This document shows, one piece after another, positions 1 to 10,110 of a stretch of 64,000 nt of DNA. The position numbers and the translations under genes were made by a program. Positions within the stretch are counted from its first letter, which is position 1, and each line of letters begins with the position of its first letter. A model generated the notes under the pieces. The model saw nothing but the letters and a program-made list of their open reading frames with translations. It was not told where the DNA came from and did no database searches. Source of the stretch: Cryptomeria japonica. Lineage: Eukaryota; Streptophyta; Pinopsida; Cupressales; Cupressaceae. Location: assembly GCF_030272615.1 (NCBI RefSeq), contig NC_081405.1, positions 476,683,508 through 476,747,507 of the forward strand. Direction: 5' to 3'.

Positions 1-537
1 TTTAACATCACTCAGAGTTGCAACTCTTTGTCTGTGAATCAAGAAACTTATCTCTGAGGGCATAGAATTTATAAAAAAACATTTCAGGTTATCATTTGAA
101 GGCTTCTGATTTACAGTAATTTTATGAAAAATTTTATCAAATTTAGCAATGAAATCTCTCATAGATTCAGGGATTTCTTTTTTTAATTGAGCTAACTGAG
201 CTAAAAGGGATTTCTCGTCCTCTGCTACCTTGAACCTAGCTTCAAATATAGTTTTCAAATCTTGCCAGTTTATTATTACACTATTTGGCAAATGATAAAA
301 CCAATCTGCAGTGGTTCCAGTTAATGTTTTTACAAACAACCTTACTGCAACATCTTCTTGTTGGACAACTATCATACCACATGCAACATTAAATGCATTC
401 AAATGTTCATCAATTGTGACCTTCCCATCACCATTGAATCTAGGCAAATGATCCCTCGCTCCTTTAGGTGAAGCATTTAGATTCAGACCAAGGTTCAATG
501 GACCTACTGCGGCCCCCCAAGGGTTATTGCCTACCAT
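1..537 (-). CDS. Gag polyprotein of element L, partial (runs off left edge)
   Basis: An open frame without internal stops runs from an ATG at 537 to the window edge (179 codons), so the C-terminus lies outside. The start MVGNNPWGAAVGPLNLGL is typical of plant Ty3/gypsy gag. It is followed by a Retrotrans_gag-like capsid region: LPRFNGDG, then DEHLNAFNVAC, then a Trp-rich stretch with ADWFYHLPN and INWQDLKTIFEARF, then ESMRDFIAKFDKIFHKI. The same frame stays open upstream to about 800, so an earlier non-ATG or truncated start is possible; the ATG at 537 was chosen because the conserved gag start follows it. Gag would form the cytoplasmic virus-like particle. It lies downstream of the primer-binding site at 879-896, the normal order for this element. 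The lack of stops suggests L is younger than its neighbours. Confidence 0.8.
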   Translation of the reverse strand, partial: MVGNNPWGAAVGPLNLGLNLNASPKGARDHLPRFNGDGKVTIDEHLNAFNVACGMIVVQQEDVAVRLFVKTLTGTTADWFYHLPNSVIINWQDLKTIFEARFKVAEDEKSLLAQLAQLKKEIPESMRDFIAKFDKIFHKITVNQKPSNDNLKCFFINSMPSEISFLIHRQRVATLSDVK

Positions 538-878
538 CAGAAGAATGATATTAAGAGGTGTTGGATTGATTACAATGGGTAAGGAAACACTATGCAGGAT
601 TAAGGCTTGACAAATGGAAGACACAAGAAAAGAAGGGGATGAAGAAGGAGGCCTACTCCTTACCTGTCTCTTATGTGAAAAGGATGGCTGAAAATTTAGG
701 TTTTGCAATTCTTGAAAAATAGAGTCAACTATTCCTTCATGCCTCTGAGACCTAGTGTATATTCTTGGCTTTAGCCTATTTACAATGTAAAACCTTTAAC
801 AGAACTAGATAGACTCTTAAAAGTTTACAAGACAATTCTTTGTGTCTTTTAACTAGACAACTAATCTTATTATTTGAC

Positions 879-896
879 TCCCCAGCAGAGTCACCA
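879..896 (-). other. Primer-binding site of element L
   Basis: On the minus strand this reads TGGTGACTCTGCTGGGGA, six bases after an LTR-like end in CA (complement of TG at 903-904). A sequence differing at only two or three positions lies between LTR and gag in element H (38593-38610), which supports the call. The priming tRNA was not identified. Confidence 0.65.
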
Positions 897-902
897 AAAA
901 TA

Positions 903-1636
903 TGTTGGTTAACAGATTTTCCTTTTCTTTGATTTTTATATATTTTTTTAAAATGATGATTCATGCATACCCTTCACGAAAAACAAAATAAACCAACAGT
1001 TGGGTGAACCAAGTTTGGGTTTACCCTCTACATAAGAATGCACCTCCTCATAAGATGTTCATTAACTTTTTATCCAGATAGCTCAGAAACAAACACCCTT
1101 TTCACCAGAAAGCAAGAAAGGTTTTCACATTCATTTGTCAACACAAAAGAATGCTACAAGATGATTATCAATAAATGTAAAGATCACTGGCTTTACTCCT
1201 GCACATATCCATTCAATATAAAAAAACTTATTCCATCCAAAATGCTCAATGTAGCATAAATGTTGATCGATTCTTGCTCATGCCTCATAGGACAAGGGGG
1301 ATTAGAGTCATCTAAACAACATTGCAACACCTTTTTAACAAAAATAAAATCAATGAATTAACAAATTAAGAAATCACTGGTAATGAAATAAAGTATTCTG
1401 CACATAATCATATATCCCAACAAAGATTTTTAATGTCTTTCAAACACACAAATTTGAAGATTCTATCAAAATATCATTCCATTCATGTACCAGAAATGTC
1501 TACACTGACAATCCAAAGAAAATTAAGTCTATTCCTCTAGATCAAAGTTTTTTGGACCTTAAACAAAGTTTTCTTAATTAAATTTATAGCCCCCAGGCCA
1601 ATAGTTTGTTTGAAAATAACCCTAAACTTTTAAACT
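903..1636 (-). repeat. 3' part of the 5' LTR of element L (promoter-proximal and U5 side)
   Basis: Non-coding stretch between the end of ORF1-L and the primer-binding site. Its lower end is the LTR terminus. By comparison with element H, the whole LTR should extend through ORF1-L to about 5.5 kb, but I could not place its far end because no second copy is in the window. It contains the TATA-like box listed separately; short open frames here look like chance. Confidence 0.5.
1581..1588 (-). promoter_or_regulatory. TATA-like box in the LTR of element L
   Basis: Minus strand reads CTATAAATT directly after a G-run (CCTGGGGG), about 50 bases past the end of the accessory ORF and about 680 bases before the LTR end. 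The placement matches that of the TATA box in element H. Confidence 0.45.
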
Positions 1637-4600
1637 CTACCCTAGAGTTAAAAGTAATTGTTTGTTTTGAACTCTATAAAACTTAAATGAACAAAGGTCA
1701 TAAATAGGATGACAACTCATCCATAAGCTAATTAGGATTCCATTGTGGAAGAAGTGGTCACTGATTTGTCCTACTTTGTCATGGCACCATGCACATTTTG
1801 CCACTCTAGATGCACTGCTGAGAAATTCAGGATAACTTGATAGTGCGGGAGTCCAATGTGTAGGATGTGCTACTTCCAAACTTCCTTGTACATTTTCACC
1901 TTCATAAATTTTGCTTTATGTGCTTCCAAGTGATCAAAGCAAACTATCAGCATCGATTCTATCCTTACCACTTTAGAAAAGTCATCTATGGTTAGAAACT
2001 TTGTCTCTTTAACAAGTTGTACTCTTTCTTTGAAGATCTTGGCCATATCTGCTACAGGTTCAATTGTCTGTCCATCCTCCTTCAAGAGTTGTATATCACT
2101 GCATTTTAGATCCTTCTACATTGTATCAATCAGTTCCTTTAATCCTTTTATTAATTTGGCAGATTCTTCATGACCTTGCTTAATGATAGAAATTCTCCAT
2201 TCAACATTCTTCTTTGACATGTATAGCATGTTGTCATCTAGGTTTTCTACTGGCTTCTTAGTTAGAAATTTTATAATGCCAAATTTCTGCACATCATTCA
2301 TCTATGCCGAGACCACTACCTATTTGGTTCTTTCTTTTTCCCCTGCAATAGCTTCTAGTTATAACTCTTTGCTCATAGTTATCATGTTGTCATATACTTT
2401 GACCAGGCTAGCAATGTAGTCCATACCCTACTGTACTATAGAATCAAGCCACTCATTGAATACTTCAACTATCATGCAGCTTCTCTGGACTTGATCTAAC
2501 AGTTTATGATTCCCCGATGATTTGGGGTCAAAGAACAATGTCATTTGTGTCAGGGGCTGAGGACTCAGATGATTTATGGCATTGATATACTCTTCCATCT
2601 AGGTGACAACTGGTTTCAGATCCTTTTTGTCCTTCTCATCTTTCCAAGACCTGGATATCATCATCTTTGTGGAGGATTCTAGATGTTAAGCATCTACAAC
2701 CCTTGAAGAAACTCCCAAGTAAATCTTCACTAAAGTAAATTTATTCTCAGTGGCCTTTTCTAGATCTCTACCTGAGATGGGCTTAGCTACTTCAGCTATC
2801 TAATGACTTGTTTCATCATCAACTTCCATCATTGCCTACATTTTGAGCTTCTTGGGTTTATATATTTTCCCAAGGCACTTTCTTACCATATCCTCCATGG
2901 GAATTGTAATTGGACCAATGTTGCATTTCTTCCCAATTGAAGCTCCAAGCCATTGAGAAGGGTTGGAAGTTTCTTTAGGTGATGGAGGTGTCTAAGCATG
3001 AGGTGGGTTGACAAGGGTCATAGTGAAAATTGGATTTGGCTCTTCTTCAGCTTCTTTACCTACATCCATATCCTGCACTGGAGGGTTACTCAACACTTGT
3101 TGATCCATCATCACTTTAGTGTCTTCATCTGGATCCAAGTCCACAACAATTTGATTCGCCACTAGTTCTCTATTCTTCTTTTTCCTCCTTGAGCAAGTAA
3201 CCCGAACTGCTAAATAACTTAGTGGTGACCTCTTTGATCTTCTAGATTTAACCTTTCCAATAATTGGCCTTGTGTCACGTGCAACATCAAAAATCTTGTT
3301 AGAGGAGGAAGTAGGAATCTGAGTTCTAGCAAGTAGACCAACTGTTAATTCATGGGGAGTCATGATTGATTCCTTTCTATATTTTCAATCCCTTAGCCAT
3401 ATGTTTGTTCTTATTATGATATTGAAGGACTTGGCTTGAATGTTTTCCTCTTTTCTTCTATCCCATTCAATTTCAATAATTGGTTTTCCTTGAACCCTTT
3501 CATTGAATTCGGGATCCAAAACATCTTCCCCTTCTTCTTCTTGTACACCAGGCACATTAATGGGCAACTTCATGGTAATAACCTGCTGTAAAGTGAATGT
3601 TGACCATAATCTCCTCCTCACTTCAAACTCATCGCCAAAGTTTTCCGAATAATCTTCTAACTGAGGTTCATGTAAGAAATGGTCATCAACATTTATATTT
3701 TCTACAACATATCCCCTTCTATCAAACTTCCTCTTGGCAATGTAAGGCTGCAAATTCATTTTCTTAAACTCTAATTCTAGGTTCAAGGCATCAGATACAG
3801 ATTTACAACTGTAGTAACCAAGTTCAATCAGGAAAACAACTCTGGAATTACCCTTTGTCCCTAACCTTTTGTCAATGTGGGCCAACCACCTGCTTACTTC
3901 AATAAGCACATAACTGTCAAAGGCATATCTGGGCAATTTAAATGGCTCACCTTCAAAATCACCCACTCAGATATAATTAAATCTGAGAAACTAAATGAAA
4001 TAGCTTCCATATATGCTAATCAGCTCCATGGCCTTGACTAACATTCTTTTATTAAAATCTCCTTGAAACTCAAAGGCAAGCCTTCCTGCAAAAATATCAT
4101 TCCATCTAGTGAAATGCTTTGCATGTTTCTATTGTTGTAGGTAAGGGTAATAGTCATAAACCTTCATGTCATCTACCCAAGGCTCATTATGCAATCCTTG
4201 CCATTCTCTAGTATAGGCCAATATATAGAATAAATATGAGGACATGTAAAAGTTGGACATTCCAACAAAGTTGCTCAAACCCTCATGGAGCCTTTCAGCG
4301 ATCCTGCACCCAGTCAAGGTATTTCTCACCAGCTAACAACACCTAAATATAGAAGTACATCCAATCCTCCCAATAGAAAGAGTGTGAGTTCCTTTTAAGT
4401 CTATTTAACAATATGACAATATCTCGCACCTCTATGATGAAAGGCTCTCTAGTAAGAGGCTTAGGTATCCGAGACCCCCCTTTTTGAACTTTCAAAAGCT
4501 AATTCTTTGCAATAATGCTTCTATATGTTCTTTTCTTCTCAAATAAAAAAGCATATTAGGTCCCAATTGACCAGTCTTCATACGACTCCTTATGAGGGAT

Positions 4601-5065
4601 TCCCATTGCAGCCATCACTGTCTCTTTGTTAATTTCCACTAACAGTTCACCACTACTAGTTCCAATACAACTGCTATCAACATCATATCTGTTCAAACAT
4701 GTTAGTACTAGATCTAGATAAGGAGTGACAGTTGGGAAAGCAACAACTTCAATCAGGCCACTTCTAACTATTCTCTCCATCATTGAATCTGCCCCAGGGT
4801 GTTTAGCTCCTTCTAAGAAATCTCCCAAGTCAGCTTGGGCTAAAGAGGTGTCAATTAGATTTGGAAGTATACTAAGCAGGCATGATGTGCGACCAATTTT
4901 TGGAAGAGTGGGCCTCATTGTGGCTGCTTTTACATTTATAAAACAATTCCTAAACATGACAAAATTCTATTCCAAAACAAAGATTTTTCCTACACTGAGT
5001 AACCTTCTGAGATAGTAACATAGCATAGGGAAATTATCAAACTCATTTGTTACCACCATGGAATC
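1637..5065 (-). pseudogene. ORF1-L: accessory ORF inside the LTR of element L (decayed)
   Basis: A long coding trace broken by stops and frameshifts. Recognisable blocks in order are 4957-4556 (LVLTCLNRYDVDSS, then SGELLVEINKETVMAAMGI), 4329-4129 (SNFYMSSYLFYILAYTREW), 3966-3385 (KLPRYAFDSYVLIEVSRWLAH, ending acidic), 3363-2992 (basic KSRRSKRS and RRKKK clusters, then acidic) and 2301-1870 (helical, coiled-coil-like). The layout (globular N-terminal half, charged middle, helical C-terminal half) and the RYD...GE...E motif match ORF1-H, so I infer the same family. The N-terminal motif also resembles the plant mobile domain. The function is unknown. It is encoded in the sense orientation relative to L and lies upstream of the LTR TATA box. 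No standard retroviral domain is present. Confidence 0.55.
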
Positions 5066-5556
5066 TGTGAAACCCTTGGATGTATGGAGTTGAAATTACC
5101 TTCAATGTCTTTGGCTCCTTCAACAATAGCAGCTACTACTTTCACAATTTTGAGAATTCACATGTTAAGAAATGGAAAATAGCTGAGTAACATCTACACA
5201 TGCCTCATAATGATTCATTCGAATGTGTGAGATAACCAATCTTGACAACTTTCTTAATTACACATCATCTCCATACAAACGGTTTATGTTTTCATGATTT
5301 CTTTCCAAATTTATAATTTTATATTATAAGATGCTGAGAATATTCCTTTTCCCGCACCACCTTTAGTGTTCTAATTAATAAGAAAAGTAGGTTTTCAGCC
5401 TCTGAAACCTTAACATAGGAGATTAAGAAGTATCATCATAGAGTATCTAGACCAAAAAAGCTTCTTACAAAATGACTAGCAAAAAGGCCAGTAAACAAAA
5501 AGGATAGCAAAAGATAGAAACAACAAAACAATAGAAACCAGGAAAACACTGCATAG
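5066..5556. other. Non-coding stretch between ORF1-L and ORF-G
   Basis: AT-rich, no supported gene. By analogy with H, whose LTR begins about 530 bases before its ORF, the upstream LTR boundary of L may lie here, but I see no decisive TG end or target duplication. Confidence 0.4.
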
Positions 5557-7279
5557 TTAAAGAGTCTTCAGGAGGTTCTCCGCCTTAATCACCAACTGGT
5601 CATAGGTGGCCGCAATAGCTTTGAGTTCATCCAGGTCCTTATTAGGCTTCTTCTCCTTCTTTTTACCTTTGGTTCTTGTTCTGGGTCCTTGAACATCTCC
5701 TGTACCTTCAGTGTCAAGGTCAATTTCTAGGATGTCCTTCTCCTCATCCAATTTGGTGATGAGAGTTTTGGTATTACCAGCAGAGACTTTTAGAATGTTT
5801 AAGCTTTTCTCTGCGATACTTTTGAGACATTCCTCAATTTTACTGACTTTATTGACAGTTCCCGACATAGTTTGATCCATAGCATTAGCAATCGCTTTCC
5901 TCTCGAGTAAGTCTTTCTCAATTTGCTCGAATATGGAGTTGAAGGAGTCTTATATTTTCAGCTTTAGCAACTGTATTTTTCAAATCCTCCATATAATCTA
6001 CCATAGTCTTCCCTTCACCGGTGTTGATAGTTTCCAGAATCTGGATTCTGTGGCTGAGTTTCTTGTTGTCATCCACAACTTTCTTGTAACTGGTGATTAA
6101 CCATTCCATGGTGTCCATAAAACCTTTCAAACCCTCAAGAGGACAGTTTGAGGGGGGATCTATCTTACTGGAGTTGTCATGTTCCTTATTTGGGGTGTCA
6201 CCAATAGTAGCTTTATCTTCAGCCCTATGAACTTCTCTAGTGGTCGCCTCCTCCAAGTTCTGATCAACATCCGAAATCTTTTTCTGTTTATGTTCCTCCA
6301 GCTCCTTCACATTCTCATCCTTTCTCTTTTGTTTGTTTCTGGTTTGAGTATAGGCTTTGGTTTTCTTTTTCAGAGAACCCTGGGGTTTCTCCTTCTCTAA
6401 ATTTTCAGAAACCTTCGAGGAGGAGGAGGAGCTTATCTGGAGAATTTTGACTTTAGATTTCTTGCCCTTTGAGGAGGAAGGCCTAGTTTTCAAATGTTTG
6501 CTCTTCTTGCCTACTTGAACTTTCGAGTCATTCATGCTCTCCTTAGAATCGCTCATTGAATCACTGTCAGAACCCTCATCCAAAGAAAAAATAGAGTCTG
6601 ACCCATCCCCCTCAGACTCATAAATAAAGGGCTATGGGTGGGCTATTTGGTTAGGCTTGAGGTGGTCATAAATAGGAACCATTAAGTCTTGATGCATGGC
6701 AGTGTCACCCATAGGGTTCTCTTTATAGACCTTAATGGTGGCATTCATAGAACATAACAGAAAATATGGAATGTTAACCTTCTCATCATGCCTAAAATGA
6801 TTCATCAAAATAGAATGGTAGCCATATACTTTAGTGAATCTATGATCCAAAGTAATATAGCACATTATAACAAAAAGGACCTCCCTCCATGGTTTGACAA
6901 AAGCCCTGGGGGGATAGTAAGTTTTACTTAGCTTTACCAGGCATTTTTTCTCCCTTTCAGTTTTCGGATATCTTTCGATGGCCTCCTTGCTCACTTTTCT
7001 ATTTCTGTAGTAGTTGCTTCCTTCCCTTCGGAGTCCCATGGCCTGGGTTATAAGGTCTTCATCTATGATAACAAATTGGTCTCCCATCTTCAAAGTTCCC
7101 TTTCTCCAGTTTTTATAAAAGAAATTGGTGACTGTGGCATCCCGTCCATGGAGCCTCTCCATAAATTTTGAAAACCCTCCCTTCTGCAGAATGTTCCAGA
7201 CCGCCTCCTTTTCCTTCCATTCCTTACAGTTGCTAGGTTCGTAGAAGCGCCTGTTTCCACCCATATTTTCTCTATTCAA
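5557..7279 (-). pseudogene. ORF-G: nearly intact accessory ORF of unknown function
   Basis: About 570 codons from an ATG at 7279, broken by only one TAG (near 6630) and one single-base frameshift (near 5920). The N-terminal 215 residues form a globular domain with Trp- and Tyr-rich segments: RRFYEPSNCKEW, TNFFYKNWRKG, MGDQFVIIDEDLITQAMGL, WREVLFVIMCYITLDHRF and NIPYFLLCSMNATI. This pattern resembles proteins often annotated as putative plant transposon protein; I recognise the pattern but cannot confirm membership. Next come a Ser/Asp/Glu-rich stretch, Lys-rich clusters that could act as nuclear localisation signals (KGKKSKVK, KKKTKAY), and a helical coiled-coil C-terminus. It lies on the same strand as P and L, between them, and could be the LTR-borne ORF of one of these. 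Retention of coding capacity suggests recent activity. Confidence 0.65.
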
Positions 7280-7514
7280 AGCTAAATATCAAAACTTGCA
7301 GAGAGCTTTAGACAGAGAGTTTCTCAGAGCTACCAAATTTACCTAGAAAGCGTGGGAAGTGATAGATTGAGTTTTATAATAAATGGTGCTGATAATATTA
7401 TAATTGCTCGAATTACTCCTTTTAATCCATTTCATTATTGTTTTGTACATTAATGATCTTTGGGGTGCTATTGTATCTTTAGTGTTATTAATTTCCTCAA
7501 GACCAAAATTGGAA

Positions 7515-7830
7515 TGAAACTTTGAACTTTGAACCAACTCACAAGGAGTTCAATGGTTCAAGTTCAATCCAAGGAAAAACAAAATAACTCTCAACTTGCA
7601 TCTCAACACAACATCGAGAATTAGCGAAAACCCTTAACAAATACAAAGGAATACTTTGAACCTTGAACCTTGAACCAATTTGCAAATGGTTCAAAGTTAA
7701 AGTTCAAGACCGACTTAACACATTCACACTTGCTCTCTAAATAACATAGCAAATCCGTGGCCCGCACAAGAAGACCGATTAAACCTTGAACCTTGAATTG
7801 ATTTGGAGGTTTAAGTGGTGGGTTCAATGG
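7515..7830. repeat. Three diverged tandem repeat units of about 130 bp
   Basis: The core TTGAACCTTGAACC-like block recurs at about 7521, 7653 and 7784, each followed by a diverged GGTTCAA(A/G)GTTCAA segment. The spacing is about 130 bases and the units are imperfect. The stretch lies in the non-coding interval upstream (minus sense) of ORF-G, so it could be part of a leader or U3. The remainder of 7280-8150 shows nothing else I can support. Confidence 0.5.
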
Positions 7831-8149
7831 GACAAAAAGGAAAAACATAAGGAAGAAAAGGAGCATGATTAAACATGGATTAAACCGAAAGAGGGAAAAA
7901 AAATTAAATGCACATTATTTGGTTCAAAAAAAAAAATGAGGTAACAGGTAGACTTTTAGTATCACCAGTTAGGGGTACTGAAACATTTACATCTACACCC
8001 CTTAGGTCTCATTCTGCTCCTCCATTCACAATACCATCACAGTCAAAAGGCCCCACTATTCATATCAATAGGCGATTATTTCCTATGGTCGTCCCTAGGA
8101 ATCATGGTTTTGTCATGTTTAATGGAGGAAGTCCTTTGTTTTAAGCCCA

Positions 8150-9583
8150 CATGGATGATATACGAGTAGTTTCTTTGAAAGCTATCCCTTTCTTCATTGG
8201 TGAAAAATCCATTACCCCAGCTGAACACAATAAGGTTTGAACCTTTGACTACCTTAACTAGAGCATAGGCCTGTTTTTCCATTATACTATACCTTAGCTC
8301 TACGACTTGTAAAGACAATAAAAAACCAATTGGTTGGTTTTACTCATCTCCCCAATCAATCTTCTAAGCTTTCTTCAATATCTTTGATATAGCTTTATTC
8401 ATCTCTACAAAGTTAGATACAAATCTCCTCACAAAGTTAAATTGTCCAAAAAAGGATTGGATCCCCTTGATAGTCTTGGGAAATTGGGATTCTATCAATT
8501 TCTTCAACCCTTTTAGGATCTATTCTAACTCCATGCTTTGACACAATATGTTGAAGAAGCTTTCCTTCTATTACACCAAATTTATATTTATTTAGGTTTA
8601 GGGATATACCATACTTTAAGGCTCTAATAAAAATATTCTCCAAGTGTGCATAATTATACACTACCTTCTTTTAGAATTCTATTAAGTCATCCTAATACAC
8701 CTCTAGTATGTTATTGAGAAGACCTACACATTATACATTCATAGCTCTTTTAAAAGTTTCTCCTACATTTGTCAAACTAAAAGGCATTCTTTGATACATT
8801 GATGTGCCCCATGGAGTGGTGAAATTTTTTATGTATTACTCTAATTCCTTCACCTTCACTTAGCTGTATCCTACAAAACTATCCATCACTAAAAGCAATT
8901 TGCAACCAGTGACCTTTAGAAACATAACCTCCATGTTTGGTAGGCAATAATTATCCTTTAGACAAGATACATTTAAATTCCTACAATTAACACAAAGTTT
9001 GATGTCCTCATATTTCTTCCTAACTAGTACCAAGTTGGACACCCAATTTGAGTTCTCAATGGGCTTTATGACCCCTCCATTCCTCAACTTAATCAATTTT
9101 TGTTTCATCTTTGGGGCTAAGGTTGGATTGATTGGCCTTTGCTTTTGCCTATAGGAATTTTTATTGGCTTTAGTGGAATCTCATGTTGAAATAAGCCTTC
9201 CCTATATGCTTTCAAATCATCATATGACCAAGTGAACACATGTTTATACTTTCTCAATAAGGAAAGAAAGTAAGTTTTGATTTTGGGATCTCATTTATTT
9301 CCTATGAACATAATCCTAGGAGCATTCTCTATCCCTAAATTTATCACTTCAAAATCTCATTCTTGAATTTTTTATGGCTTTGTATTGCATATATCTGCAT
9401 TATCAAATTTTCTCTCTAGTGCAACTAGTCCCTTTGTAATAATATTGGTATTGAGCTAAATCACCTCCTTCCCAAAGAGAATCTCCTTACCACTAGTAAA
9501 TTGAACAAAGTTATTGAGATCAACTTCTTGATCTTCATAGTCATCTATACATTGCAAGAACTTGATGTCATCTATATGAAAGA
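8150..9583 (-). pseudogene. Element P: Ty3/gypsy pol fragment (protease tail, RT, start of RNase H)
   Basis: Heavily decayed. In minus-sense order: a linker after the protease (GIENAPRIMFIG, then LLRKYKHVFTWSYDDLKAY at about 9350-9220), then RT (IKLRNGGVIKPIENSNWVSN, LCVNCRNLN, CLKDNYCLPNMEVMF, LLLVMDSFVGYS at 9108-8860), then the catalytic box near 8690 where YxDD now reads Y-stop-DD. The palm and thumb continue as NLNKYKFGVIEGK and HGVRIDPKRVEEI at 8661-8437, followed by an RNase H start YSIMEKQAYALVK near 8290. The fragment is cut at 9583/9584 by insertion of element H, so its N-terminal pol and gag may lie beyond the right edge. A TAAGGGG|TGTAGATG on the minus strand near 8000 could be a polypurine tract and LTR start, but this is weak. 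Confidence 0.75.
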
Positions 9584-10110
9584 TGTTGTGTCATGCTATT
9601 GATGTCTTTGCTTGCTATTGATCGTGTGATGTGCCATCATGGAAATAATCGATGACCCAATTTCAAACTTGGTTCAAATATGAATTCAAGACATTTTCCA
9701 CTCAAGTGTGTAGTAATGATGAACAATACATTGACGCCTGATCCCAGAATAGAATAAAAAAACTTTTCAAAATTATTTTTGATTCACATAGCAATTCAGA
9801 AGTGACCAAAAGGTGATTCCAAAGCCGGAGAAGATTCGAGTGATCTATCACAATGCAAAATTAAGGTTTTCCCAGTGCTTTCAAAACCATAAGTTGGTTA
9901 CCTTCCCTTCTATGTTTTCAAAGATGGATAGTATAAATTGTGTGAAGTTATGGTGAAAGGATTGAAGATTATTGTAGGGTTTTATAGTCTTGGAAAAAGG
10001 AGTCATAGAATTTTTCATTCTTTCGTGTTGGAATTGTCAATTCTTTTGTTGAACCCTAGTTGCTATCTTTCGTTTATCGATAATTTTTGAGAAGGCCCTA
10101 GTTTAGTAGA

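Noticed and set aside
8076-8144. Small plus-strand gene at 7908-8144
   Set aside because: No motif; overlaps the decayed pol end on the other strand and starts in a poly-A run.
9584-9745. A very short LTR (about 147 bp) ending at 9730 with primer-binding site TTGACGCCTGATCCC, TRIM-like
   Set aside because: The motif is weak, and a better primer-binding site with an LTR-like end and a preceding TATA box lies at 38593 directly upstream of gag.
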